Below are positions 56,869 through 64,000 of a stretch of 64,000 nt of DNA, one piece after another (positions within the stretch are counted from its first letter, which is position 1; every line of letters starts with the position of its first letter). The stretch comes from Spartinivicinus ruber (GTDB taxonomy: Bacteria > Pseudomonadota > Gammaproteobacteria > Pseudomonadales > Zooshikellaceae). Both the position numbers and the translations under genes were made by a program. Below the pieces are notes generated by a model, which saw only the letters and a program-made list of their open reading frames with translations, was not told the origin of the DNA and did not search any database. The stretch covers positions 857,501-921,500 of the forward strand of contig NZ_CP048878.1 of the NCBI RefSeq assembly GCF_011009015.1. The letters run 5' to 3'.

Positions 56869-57899
56869 CCTAATTATCACTATACCTAAGCCATTAACTG
56901 CTGTATATTTGAACAGCATGGAAACTTAATTGAGAAGGTATAAATAATGGCTATCAACAAAGTTCAATTTCAAAAAGGCCTGAGTTTAAACGAGTTTCTC
57001 AAACAATATGGTACAGAAGAACAATGCTTTAATACCTTATACAAATTGCGATGGCCAGAAGGTTTTCAGTGCCCCAATTGTGGATACGACAAATGCTGTC
57101 AACTCACTACTAGAAAGCTTCAGCAGTGCTATAAATGTCACCAGCAAACATCTGTAACTGCAGGTACTATCTTTGAATCAACCAAATTACCATTAAAGAC
57201 TTGGTTCCAAGGGATGTATTTGATCTCCCAAGACAAAAAAGGTATATCAGCCATAGAATTACATCGCCATTTAGGTATTTCCTATCAAGCTGCCTGGAGA
57301 ATGAAACATAAGCTCATGAAAGTGATGCAAGAAAGAGAAGGCACCAAGCAATTGTCGGGTTTTATTGAAATTGATGATGCCTATCTTGGTGGTGAGCGTA
57401 CAGGTTGCAAAAGAGGTAGGGGAGCAGATGGGAAAATACCTTTTGTAGCAGCCGTAGAAACAACAAAACAAGGTCAACCGACACGAATTAAACTGAGCAT
57501 TTTAAAAGGGTTTAATAAAGAAGAGATAACGGCTTGGAGTAGGCAGAATTTGGCCAAGGGCAGTACCGTAATCTCCGATGGACTGGCCTGTTTTAATGGT
57601 GTCATAGAAGCAGGTTGTCTTCATGATAAAATTGTATGCGGTGGTGGTCGTGCATCAGTAGAGGAACCTGAATTTTATTGGGTTAACACCATCCTTGGAA
57701 ACTTAAAAAGTGCTTTACGTAGTACTTATCATGCTATTCGCGCTAAATATGCACAACGTTATCTTGCTGAATTTCAGTATCGATTTAATCGAAGATTTAG
57801 CTTAGTAGAATTTATTCCTAGGCTAGCATTTGTAGCACTGAGAACACCTCCACTACCAGGTAAGCTACTAAATATAGCTTAGGTATGATGATAATTAGG
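56869..57899 (+). mobile_element. IS1595-family insertion sequence, copy 2 (1031 bp)
   Basis: Same ends, length, orientation and transposase translation as the copy at 43425-44455. The duplication aaaatgta occurs at 56861-56868 and 57900-57907. The target is the 3' part of an Imm11-like gene copy: the same gcaaaaatgtatgcc sequence is uninterrupted at 59851 in the neighbouring copy. The two IS copies have different duplications, so they inserted separately. Confidence 0.95.
56947..57882 (+). CDS. IS1595-family transposase (copy 2)
   Basis: The translation is identical to the transposase at 43503-44438: 311 residues with the Cys42/Cys45 and Cys61/Cys64 zinc ribbon and the DDAYLGGE catalytic block. 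The frame is intact. Complete identity between the copies indicates recent transposition within this genome. Confidence 0.95.
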   Translation: MAINKVQFQKGLSLNEFLKQYGTEEQCFNTLYKLRWPEGFQCPNCGYDKCCQLTTRKLQQCYKCHQQTSVTAGTIFESTKLPLKTWFQGMYLISQDKKGISAIELHRHLGISYQAAWRMKHKLMKVMQEREGTKQLSGFIEIDDAYLGGERTGCKRGRGADGKIPFVAAVETTKQGQPTRIKLSILKGFNKEEITAWSRQNLAKGSTVISDGLACFNGVIEAGCLHDKIVCGGGRASVEEPEFYWVNTILGNLKSALRSTYHAIRAKYAQRYLAEFQYRFNRRFSLVEFIPRLAFVALRTPPLPGKLLNIA

Positions 57900-58486
57900 A
57901 AAATGTATGCCTTTTTAGCTCCCCCCATCTTAAATAAAAATCGCTTTTCTAAAGGTATGTCGTCTAGAATCTCTTTACTTTAATGGTATTTAATTACTTC
58001 AGAGTAAAGTTGTTCGCTAATATCATCCTCTTCATCATCATAAACATCTTCATCTTCATCTTCATCTTCGTCGTCTTCTTCATAATCATCAAGGCTTTTA
58101 ATAATAGATAAGTTTCTATCCCAGCAGTCCAGTCATTTAAAAAAATTGAGATACCAATAACTTTCATGCCAATTATATATATACTGCTGGATAAACTTGC
58201 ATTCCATCAATGTCTGATAGGTGTAAATCCTTTTTTACTCTATCACTAATAATTAAGCTTGCTCCATCCAGCATAATATCAGTTAGGTTACGTTTTCGAT
58301 TAGCTTTTAAGTCTTCGTCTTTAAAGCCATTATAGAAAAAAACAGTGGAGCTCCGCCAAGAAGTAAGCGCTCATGTGAATAGTCTCTATTAAATGTTTTT
58401 TGATCTGGGTAGGGGTGAATTTGATTATCATCATAATATGTTGTAACTATATAGTATTGCTCATTATAAATATTCAAGCTAATCAT
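57900..58486 (-). pseudogene. Imm11-like immunity gene copy 1, degraded
   Basis: An ATG at 58486 starts NIYNEQYYIVTTYYDD, then LLGGAPLFF, after which an extra two A (7 instead of 5 at 58336-58342) break the frame. A stop lies in the FK-stop-LDCWD segment, and some bases are missing near 58170. The acidic run DEDEDED comes from four copies of a 6-bp unit (catctt on the plus strand) at 58045-58068. The 3' end is cut off by the IS1595 insertion, and beyond it only about 21 bp remain before the IS5-like element. Confidence 0.85.
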
Positions 58487-58558
58487 CTTATGGAAATAAT
58501 TGGGATTTCTCTAATATTGATCCCCTTCCTCAAACTCGGATACTTAAAAGAAGCGTAC

Positions 58559-59131
58559 TCATGTATAATTACGTCTTTTAAAAATGTCAACTAATCTTTC
58601 ATGCGCAAAAATGTATGACTCTGTTGCTCCTCCCATTTTGAACAAGTAACGTTGCTCTTCTGGGATTGCATCTAGTACTTTTTTATCTAAATAATACTTG
58701 CGAATCTCTGCATCAAAGTCGTCATCTTCATCATCAAAAGTTTCAAGTACCGATAGCTTTCTATCCCAGCAATCAAGCTTTTCAAAGAAATTTAGATACC
58801 AATAATTCTCATGCCAGTTTGTATCGTCATCAATGTATATAGCAGGATAAAGCTGCATTCCTTTGGTGCTAAACATTTTTAAAAAATCATGTATTTTATA
58901 AACTACTACCAAGCTTGAGCCATCAAATAATACATCAGTTAATAGACGCTTTCTACCTAAAGCTTTTTCTTTATCTTTAAAACTATTCTCAAAAAAAAGT
59001 GGTACGCCACTTGGAACTAGCTTTTCATATTCATAGTTTCTATTTGATGTTTTATTGTCTGCAGTAATGTGTAATTGATTATCGTTATAGAATGTATCCA
59101 GTATATAATACTGCTCATTATAGTTAGTCAT
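58559..59131 (-). CDS. Imm11-like immunity protein copy 2, shortened
   Basis: A 190-residue protein: NYNEQYYILDTFY, then GVPLFFENSFKD, LLTDVLFDGSSLVV, NWHENYWYLNFFEKLDCWD and FKMGGATESYIFAHERLVDIF. Relatives of the DUF1629/Imm11 type protect against a partner toxin. The frame ends at RRNYT with a TGA where the other copies read GGA (GVRFFKVSEF), so about 15 C-terminal residues are lost. Whether it still functions is unknown. It is part of a tandem set downstream of an AHH nuclease. Confidence 0.7.
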   Translation of the reverse strand: MTNYNEQYYILDTFYNDNQLHITADNKTSNRNYEYEKLVPSGVPLFFENSFKDKEKALGRKRLLTDVLFDGSSLVVVYKIHDFLKMFSTKGMQLYPAIYIDDDTNWHENYWYLNFFEKLDCWDRKLSVLETFDDEDDDFDAEIRKYYLDKKVLDAIPEEQRYLFKMGGATESYIFAHERLVDIFKRRNYT

Positions 59132-59138
59132 TTATCTA

Positions 59139-59714
59139 TCAAATATAGGTATACTTTTTAATCCAAGGTCTAAACTGATCACCCTCTTTGAAGGTTGAAA
59201 CCTTCATAAAGCGCACACCAGAAATTTTTCTAGATGTAAAAAAATCAACAACTACTTGATGAGCAAATATATATGCTTTAGTAGCTCCTCCCATTTTAAA
59301 CATTAAACGTTGATGCTCGGGTATTTCATCTAGTACCTTATCGTCAAGGTAATACTGAGTCACTTCAGCATCATAGTCAATATCATCATCTTCGTCATCA
59401 TCATCTATATAAATTGCGGGATACAGCTGCATAACCTTAATGCTGCTCAATACTAGATGATTTCTAATATTGTCATTTACCAGTAAATTCGAACCTTCCA
59501 TAAGTACATCAGTTAAATGACGTTGTTTACCTAACCGCTTATCTTTTTCCTTAGTTCCATTTTCGAGAAATAGTGGTGCCCCTCCAGGTTGCAATTTTCT
59601 AAAATCATAATCCCTGTGCTCAGTTTTTTTATCTGGCTTTAGGTATAATTGATTGTCATTAATTGGTCTTATGGTGATATAGTACTGTTCATTATAAATA
59701 TTCAAGCTAATCAT
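59139..59714 (-). CDS. Imm11-like immunity protein copy 3, internal deletion
   Basis: A 191-residue protein with the full C-terminus (KISGVRFMKVSTFKEGDQF). It lacks the NWHE...WYLNF...DCWD block, which lies between acidic runs (IDDDDEDDD) in the other copies; the deletion keeps the frame and joins two GAT repeats. It begins NIYNEQYYITIRPIND. It is the only copy with an intact C-terminus and a continuous frame, so it is the best candidate for a working protein, though altered. Confidence 0.75.
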   Translation of the reverse strand: MISLNIYNEQYYITIRPINDNQLYLKPDKKTEHRDYDFRKLQPGGAPLFLENGTKEKDKRLGKQRHLTDVLMEGSNLLVNDNIRNHLVLSSIKVMQLYPAIYIDDDDEDDDIDYDAEVTQYYLDDKVLDEIPEHQRLMFKMGGATKAYIFAHQVVVDFFTSRKISGVRFMKVSTFKEGDQFRPWIKKYTYI

Positions 59715-59748
59715 CTCATGGCAATAACTGTGCTTTCTCTAATCAGTA

Positions 59749-60420
59749 TTAATATTGATCACCTTCCTCAAACTCGGATACTTTAAAGAAGCGTACTCCT
59801 GTAAAATTTTTCCTTTTCATCAAGTCAACTACTAACTCATGAGCAAAAATGTATGCCTTTTTAGCTCCCCCCATCTTAAATAAAAATCGCTTTTCTAAAG
59901 GTATGTCGTCTAGAATCTCTTTACTTAAATGGTATTTAATTACTTCAAAGTAAAGTTGTTCGCTAATATCATCCTCTTCATCATCATAAACATCTTAATC
60001 TTCGTCGTCTTCTTCAAAATCATCAAGGCTTTCAATAATAGATAAGTTTCTATCCCAGCAGTCTAGTTCTTTAAAAAAATTGAGATACCAATAACTTTCA
60101 TGCCAATTATCTTCATCATCTATATATACTGCTGGATAAACTTGCATTCCATCAATGTCTGATAGGTGTAAATCCTTTTTTACTCTATCACTAATAATTA
60201 AGCTTGCTCCATCCAGCATAATATCAGTTAGGTTACGTTTTCGATTAGCTTTTAAGTCTTCGTCTTTAAAGCCATTATAGAAAAACAGTGGGGATCCACC
60301 AGGAAGTAAGCGCTCATATGAATAGCTTCTATTAAATGTTTTTTGATCCGGGCAAGGGTGAATTTGATCATCATCATAATATGTTGTAACTATATAGTAC
60401 TGCTCATTATATTCATTCAT
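59749..60420 (-). pseudogene. Imm11-like immunity gene copy 4, nonsense mutation
   Basis: The frame starts at 60420 and overlaps the nuclease stop by 4 bp, so it is the natural partner. It reads NEYNEQYYIVTTYYDD, GGSPLFFYNGFKDED, NWHESYWYLNFFKELDCWD and then the acidic run DDEED-DED, where a TAA stop at 59995 ends a 141-residue product. The frame beyond is open to 59749 (VYDDEEDDISEQLYFEVIKYH, FKMGGAKKAYIFAHELVVDLM, GVRFFKVSEFEEGDQY). Copy 1 has GAA where this copy has TAA, so a single G-to-T change explains it. Confidence 0.8.
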
Positions 60421-61076
60421 CTTCCCACCTTTAGTACATACCTGTTTGCAGGTTTTTTCTTCGTAATTTTCTGGCTATCTTTACCGCTTTTGAAAAGCGG
60501 ATGCTCTTCACCATAATGGTCTCGTTGAGATGTACAAGCAAGCGAGTCTTTTTCATGCTCTTTTACATTGATGCAATTTCCGCAGCCTACCTCATTACCT
60601 GACTTGAATTTTTTCATAATAGAAGTTAATGGTATTCGAAAATTTTGTATTTTCCTGAGTATTTCTTTACTTTCAATATCAAGTAACTTCTGAATTTTTG
60701 ACTCAGATGCATTAGACCCACAGGTCCTTACCGATGACTCCAATCTTCTGATTCTATCTCTTACTTCAAGGTGATAACTTATTGGGTGTTCATCATCATG
60801 GTATGTATGGTCACCTCTATGCGGTTGTACATTCAAATGGCAGGCGCCAGGCAAGGTGCATGGAAGAAATACTAAATTTTTTATTGCGTTAATATTATAT
60901 CCTCTCATTTTTAGCAGATTCCCCATGCCAGATAAATTTACTCCTTTTTCGGAAATTAAATGATGAGCTTGCATGTAGATTCCATTATTTAGTGGATGGC
61001 TAGCTTTACCTTCAACTCTGTTTAAAAGAGATTTTCTATAGTCGCTACTGTCTTTATTTATAATTCCTTCAGTCAT
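60417..61076 (-). CDS. AHH-type nuclease toxin
   Basis: A 219-residue protein with the A-HH signature of the HNH/ENDO VII nuclease superfamily: QAHHLIS (residues 36-42), LVFLPCTLPGACHLNVQPHRGDHTYHD and YHLEVRDRI. AHH nucleases are known as C-terminal toxin domains of polymorphic and type VI secretion toxins. Here the domain stands in its own frame, separated by 9 bp from the carrier and overlapping the first immunity gene by 4 bp. The tail has four Cys (GCGNCINV, and others). Toxic activity on nucleic acid is inferred from the family. Confidence 0.85.
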   Translation of the reverse strand: MTEGIINKDSSDYRKSLLNRVEGKASHPLNNGIYMQAHHLISEKGVNLSGMGNLLKMRGYNINAIKNLVFLPCTLPGACHLNVQPHRGDHTYHDDEHPISYHLEVRDRIRRLESSVRTCGSNASESKIQKLLDIESKEILRKIQNFRIPLTSIMKKFKSGNEVGCGNCINVKEHEKDSLACTSQRDHYGEEHPLFKSGKDSQKITKKKPANRYVLKVGR

Positions 61077-61085
61077 ATTAATTCT

Positions 61086-62918
61086 CTACTTATAAACAAC
61101 ACAACCACGCTGACTTCGGGGTGTGGTATGATCGCTTTTATGACAAATTCTACAACGAGAGTTTCTTTTCTGATTTTGCTTTTTGATTGTCAAGGTGCTG
61201 TTAACGGAGCCTTTTTGAGTAATACTACCATTACGCGCTTTATGTAATGTTTCACCTAAGTCTTTCAATATTTTTGTGGAGTCTGCAAAATCCTCAAGAG
61301 TTCGTTTAAATGCTTGGATAGCGGCTTGAGCTTGGGTTATTTTTTTAGTCACACCAGCCACTCGTGCACTACTGGTAGCCAGTCTTGCCCCAAGCATTGT
61401 AATTCTTGCTATGGTACCTGTGCCTAGAGTTAAAAATGAAAGGGCTATCAGTAGCAGTACTTCAATTGCAATATAAGAGCCGCCTTTACCAGCAATATAG
61501 GCATAAAAGTTAGGAGGAACTGCCTCCATAAATAAATCAACATACGCAAAGTAAGTTAAAGCACTGTCATGGTCTGCAATAAGCTCTAAGGCAATATAAA
61601 AATTAGGATTATTTTTTACACTGTTTGCTAGTTCAGGATCAACATCCATCAATACAGTATCAACAAAGTTTTCTACTTTGATGGGATCACCTTCAGTGAT
61701 GTATTGAGGTAGTTTTAATATCTCCTCTTTATACTTATAAAGCTTTTCAACCTTTTCCTTGCTTTCTGATAAAAAGTCTGCGGCATCATCCAAGTGTTGT
61801 TGTACTTTTGCTTTGTGATCACGATAAGCTTTTTTAGCCTCTTCAATAGCTGTTTCTGCTTGGGTAGACCACCAATGAAAATTGTGTAACTCATCGCTAT
61901 GCTCATCTACCCATTCAGCCGCTTCGTTAGCATTTTTTACTGCACGCTCATAGACTTCCTGGGCATAATCGGCTGCTGTATCAAAGGCTTTACCTGTAGC
62001 TTCTGAAATTGTGTCACCTAATTTACTCCAGGTTTCTGCTTCAAATAAGTCGGCTTGATCATCTATCCAATCTGATGAGCCGGCGTAAAGTCCTTCACCA
62101 CCACTGAGGGCGATTGACATATAACCATAGGTTTCCCATTGCCCCTGAAACTCCGACATTTGTTTTACAGTGTCACGGTAGGCACCATCAAGCTTCATTT
62201 CTAATGCTTCACGCAAACTGGCGATCTTTTTTTCTAAGCCTGGCTGGCGTTGAAAATCAACCTGAGCACTACCAATTGGCAAGCTTTCTATAAATGCAAC
62301 GCCAGGTTCTTTTGCAGTGGTACGAGCTTCATCAATATTGCTAGCGATAGAGTTTATTCCAATGCCTTTATTGAGTGTTACTTTGTCATTGATTAAATTA
62401 CTCATGATGCTCAGCTGGACATTTTCTGCAGGCAATGGTGTGTTCCAAGCATCATCATAGTTAGCTTGTATTTTTAACCAATTGGGAAACTCTATGTCAG
62501 TATCAGCCAAAGACTTATCTTGATTATCCGCTTTTAGCTCAGCAGCATCTTTTTGAAGTTGGTCAATTGATTTGTAGTTTTGAGTCGTTGGGATATGTTT
62601 CTTTTCTCTCACAACAAAAGGCATGAGTATGGACTCTTTATTGCTGGCAATATAGAGCCGGTTCCATTCTACAGCTTCGACAAATCGGTCTTCTAGTTCT
62701 TGTTCTGAAGCACTAAAACCGAGCAAATACTCCATTATCCTTATGCCATCAAGCGTACCATTTGGTGATCTGCTAGCGGAAGAAACACACTCTTGAAAGA
62801 ACTCGCGAATTTCTCTTTCACTGCAAAGTCCTATAGGGTTGAAGCCTTCGCTAGGTTCTTCAATGGACGTGTAAAGCTCGTATATGCTGCCACGAAAGGT
62901 TTTGATTCGATAGGTCAT
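61086..62918 (-). CDS. Carrier protein of the nuclease toxin (610 residues)
   Basis: The ATG at 62918 follows a GAGGAG site; upstream starts have none. The first 110 residues (RGSIYELYTSIEE, then REIREFFQECV, then a strand ILMPFVVREKK) resemble the N-terminus of the protein at 2467-4005. A central coiled-coil region (about 225-415) is rich in Glu/Lys/Ala. A hydrophobic stretch at about 488-530 (YIAIEVLLLIALSFLTLGTG) may insert in a membrane. The C-terminus (RCRICHKSDH) has a Cys/His set. The nuclease follows 9 bp after the stop. It looks like a delivery subunit whose toxin is encoded separately. Confidence 0.7.
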   Translation of the reverse strand: MTYRIKTFRGSIYELYTSIEEPSEGFNPIGLCSEREIREFFQECVSSASRSPNGTLDGIRIMEYLLGFSASEQELEDRFVEAVEWNRLYIASNKESILMPFVVREKKHIPTTQNYKSIDQLQKDAAELKADNQDKSLADTDIEFPNWLKIQANYDDAWNTPLPAENVQLSIMSNLINDKVTLNKGIGINSIASNIDEARTTAKEPGVAFIESLPIGSAQVDFQRQPGLEKKIASLREALEMKLDGAYRDTVKQMSEFQGQWETYGYMSIALSGGEGLYAGSSDWIDDQADLFEAETWSKLGDTISEATGKAFDTAADYAQEVYERAVKNANEAAEWVDEHSDELHNFHWWSTQAETAIEEAKKAYRDHKAKVQQHLDDAADFLSESKEKVEKLYKYKEEILKLPQYITEGDPIKVENFVDTVLMDVDPELANSVKNNPNFYIALELIADHDSALTYFAYVDLFMEAVPPNFYAYIAGKGGSYIAIEVLLLIALSFLTLGTGTIARITMLGARLATSSARVAGVTKKITQAQAAIQAFKRTLEDFADSTKILKDLGETLHKARNGSITQKGSVNSTLTIKKQNQKRNSRCRICHKSDHTTPRSQRGCVVYK

Positions 62919-63200
62919 TTTAGGGCTGGCTCTCCTCAGAAACATCAATATACAACAAGGCCAGTATGTTTCTAATAAGAGTAGACGAAATTGTGAGGGG
63001 AGAATGGAGGGGGTAACCCAGAGAAGTTCTGTTACAACTCCCTAACAGGACTGGAGCCTACTTTTGTTTTCAAGAGTCTAAGTGGCTTTCCAACACATCT
63101 CTTATCTTATCAGATGTCATTAGGGCAAGAAGCCGGACCCAGAATCCAAAAGGGCGTGAAAAAGCACTCATCCTCCCCCCCTGGGGGTTTTGCGTCATTA
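62919..63200. other. Spacer upstream of the toxin locus
   Basis: About 280 bp containing a short C/G-rich stretch (tcctccccccctgggggtttt at 63171-63190, quoted in part) that can form a hairpin with a T-run rightwards. No gene is visible. It should include the promoter of the toxin carrier. Confidence 0.4.
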
Positions 63201-63292
63201 GCATTTTGTGAAATCAAAAGTGATGCAGTGGTGTGACTTCAGAGCCCGCTGTATATGGGGGCTAGGTGTTAACTGCTAATTTCACAAAATGC
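63201..63292. repeat. Palindromic repeat, copy B
   Basis: A perfect 14-bp inverted repeat gcattttgtgaaat/atttcacaaaatgc bounds a 92-bp element. Inside, agccc (63243-63247) pairs with gggct (63259-63263), giving a nested stem. A diverged copy is at 47334-47425. The two copies lie upstream of different genes (an acetyltransferase here, a flavin-reductase-like gene there). Confidence 0.65.
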
Positions 63293-63595
63293 AAAAAAGT
63301 GAAAGGAAGTGCAACGGAGTGAAAAGTTGTGCAATGCCTATCGAAGAGGGCATTTGATAGTCCTGATCTGTTCGAAATTTAGTTGGATGGGTTCGACAGC
63401 GGCCAATCAATAGTTATTGGCTGACTTTGATTTGTAATAAAAGTGTGACTTGGTTAAAATATATTCGGCTGTTATGTGGCAGTGTGACGTATATTAATAG
63501 CTTTCATTAAACTGCTAGCGGCAAGTGCATAACAAAAGGTTTAATCTGATACTTGGTGGTGAAGATTACCCAAGTGCTACGTGTTTCGAGTAAAT
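63293..63595. other. Spacer before the acetyltransferase gene
   Basis: About 300 bp with no gene. The first 150 bp show weak similarity to the sequence after the repeat at 47334. A T-rich region around 63430-63460 may contain a promoter. Confidence 0.3.
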
Positions 63596-64000
63596 ATGCG
63601 AAAAGCAGAAGTTACTGATATTGAAGATTTATATGAAATCTACTCAGATGAATCTGTAGCTCCCAATATGGGTTTTGATCCATGTTCTAGACAAGAGTTC
63701 GATGAAATATATTTAGAGCTCATCAGTGGGGGAGAACTCATTGTAGAAGAAGGTTCAATGGGCATAGAGGTTGTGTGCAAAGTAATACGGCGAACTCGTC
63801 GGCTGAATCATTCTGTGTATATTGGCTCTTTGGCAGTAAATCCGAAATTTCAGGGAAAGGGCATCGGTAAGAAGTTCTTTAGTGAATTATTAAGTAAATT
63901 AAAGGGTGAGGGGTATACAAGAATTGAGCTTTTGGTGGCTTCTGACAATCAGCGGGCACTTAGCTTTTTTCGTTCTTTTGGTTTTGAAATTGAGGGTACG
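63596..64000 (+). CDS. GNAT-family N-acetyltransferase (partial)
   Basis: The frame runs past the window edge; 135 codons are visible. The GNAT acetyl-CoA motif is VNPKFQGKGIGKKFFSELLS, followed by the helix ELLVASDNQRALSFFRSFGFEIEG. The N-terminal half (RKAEVTDIEDLYEIYSD) fits small acetyltransferases, whose usual length is about 150-170 residues. A GTG 15 bp upstream (63581) is another possible start. The substrate is unknown. Confidence 0.85.
   Translation, partial: MRKAEVTDIEDLYEIYSDESVAPNMGFDPCSRQEFDEIYLELISGGELIVEEGSMGIEVVCKVIRRTRRLNHSVYIGSLAVNPKFQGKGIGKKFFSELLSKLKGEGYTRIELLVASDNQRALSFFRSFGFEIEGT

Noticed and set aside
43425-57899. Composite transposon made of two directly repeated IS1595 copies.
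   Set aside because: Each IS has its own duplication (taaaagta and aaaatgta) on both sides, so they are separate insertions. The outermost flanks do not match, as they would if the 14.5 kb had moved as a unit. Deletion of the interval by recombination is still possible.
63201-63292. Intrinsic terminator.
   Set aside because: The arms are long and there is no T-tract after the hairpin. The second copy and conserved internal sequence suggest a repeat rather than a terminator.
1-64000. CRISPR array.
   Set aside because: No run of regularly spaced direct repeats of 25-40 bp was seen, and no cas-like protein is encoded.

Overview
The window is an AT-rich bacterial chromosome segment, most likely from a marine gammaproteobacterium of the Oceanospirillales type. 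This is an inference from gene content (parC beside an AhpA/YtjB-family gene, an NspS/MbaA-like pair, nfeD-slipin, PspA, T6SS-effector-like proteins and many IS remnants); no rRNA or intact tRNA is present to confirm it.

Layout. 1-2.4 kb: an OmpR-family response regulator and its histidine kinase. 2.4-10.1 kb: a three-gene set of a protein with a MIX/VasX-like motif, a lipoprotein and a 1615-residue protein with an internal OmpA-like domain, resembling contact-dependent effector loci. 10.3-11.2 kb: a small winged-helix regulator and a decayed nucleoside-kinase-like gene. 11.8-16.99 kb: parC, an AhpA-family membrane protein and a Fic-like protein lacking the catalytic His. 17-23.7 kb: a GGDEF-EAL protein with its periplasmic PotD/NspS-like partner, a membrane-embedded spermidine-synthase-like protein and a signal-bearing isoaspartyl methyltransferase; together these look like a polyamine/c-di-GMP module. 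23.9-42.6 kb: mostly ordinary core genes (rhomboid-TPR, NfeD-slipin, DUF523, a diguanylate cyclase, PspA, an Mpo1-like protein, PepD, a tyrosine phosphatase, a beta-propeller, a YqaA-like protein, a LysE exporter, an MFS transporter, LysR).

42.7-64 kb is accessory and rearranged. An alpha/beta hydrolase is cut by a 1031-bp IS1595-family element with an 8-bp target duplication. Next come a sulfatase, an HxlR-linked redox cluster (flavin-reductase-like protein, metallo-beta-lactamase-fold protein, CurA-like reductase, peroxiredoxin-like protein), a frameshifted ISNCY-like element, and a tandem pair of cystatin-like genes (one broken), each followed by a terminator and a tRNA 3'-half-like sequence. 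A chimeric scar of an IS1 fragment and a gene fragment, an IS5-family element and a second IS1595 copy follow. The right end holds a polymorphic-toxin locus on the minus strand: a 610-residue carrier, an AHH-type nuclease and a tandem family of four Imm11-like immunity genes, most of them damaged.

The carrier at the right end and the MIX-like protein at the left end share a recognisable N-terminal segment of about 110 residues, although they lie about 60 kb apart. That shared segment, the cystatin/tRNA-like duplications, the dead-looking Fic protein and the polyamine module are the observations most worth following.
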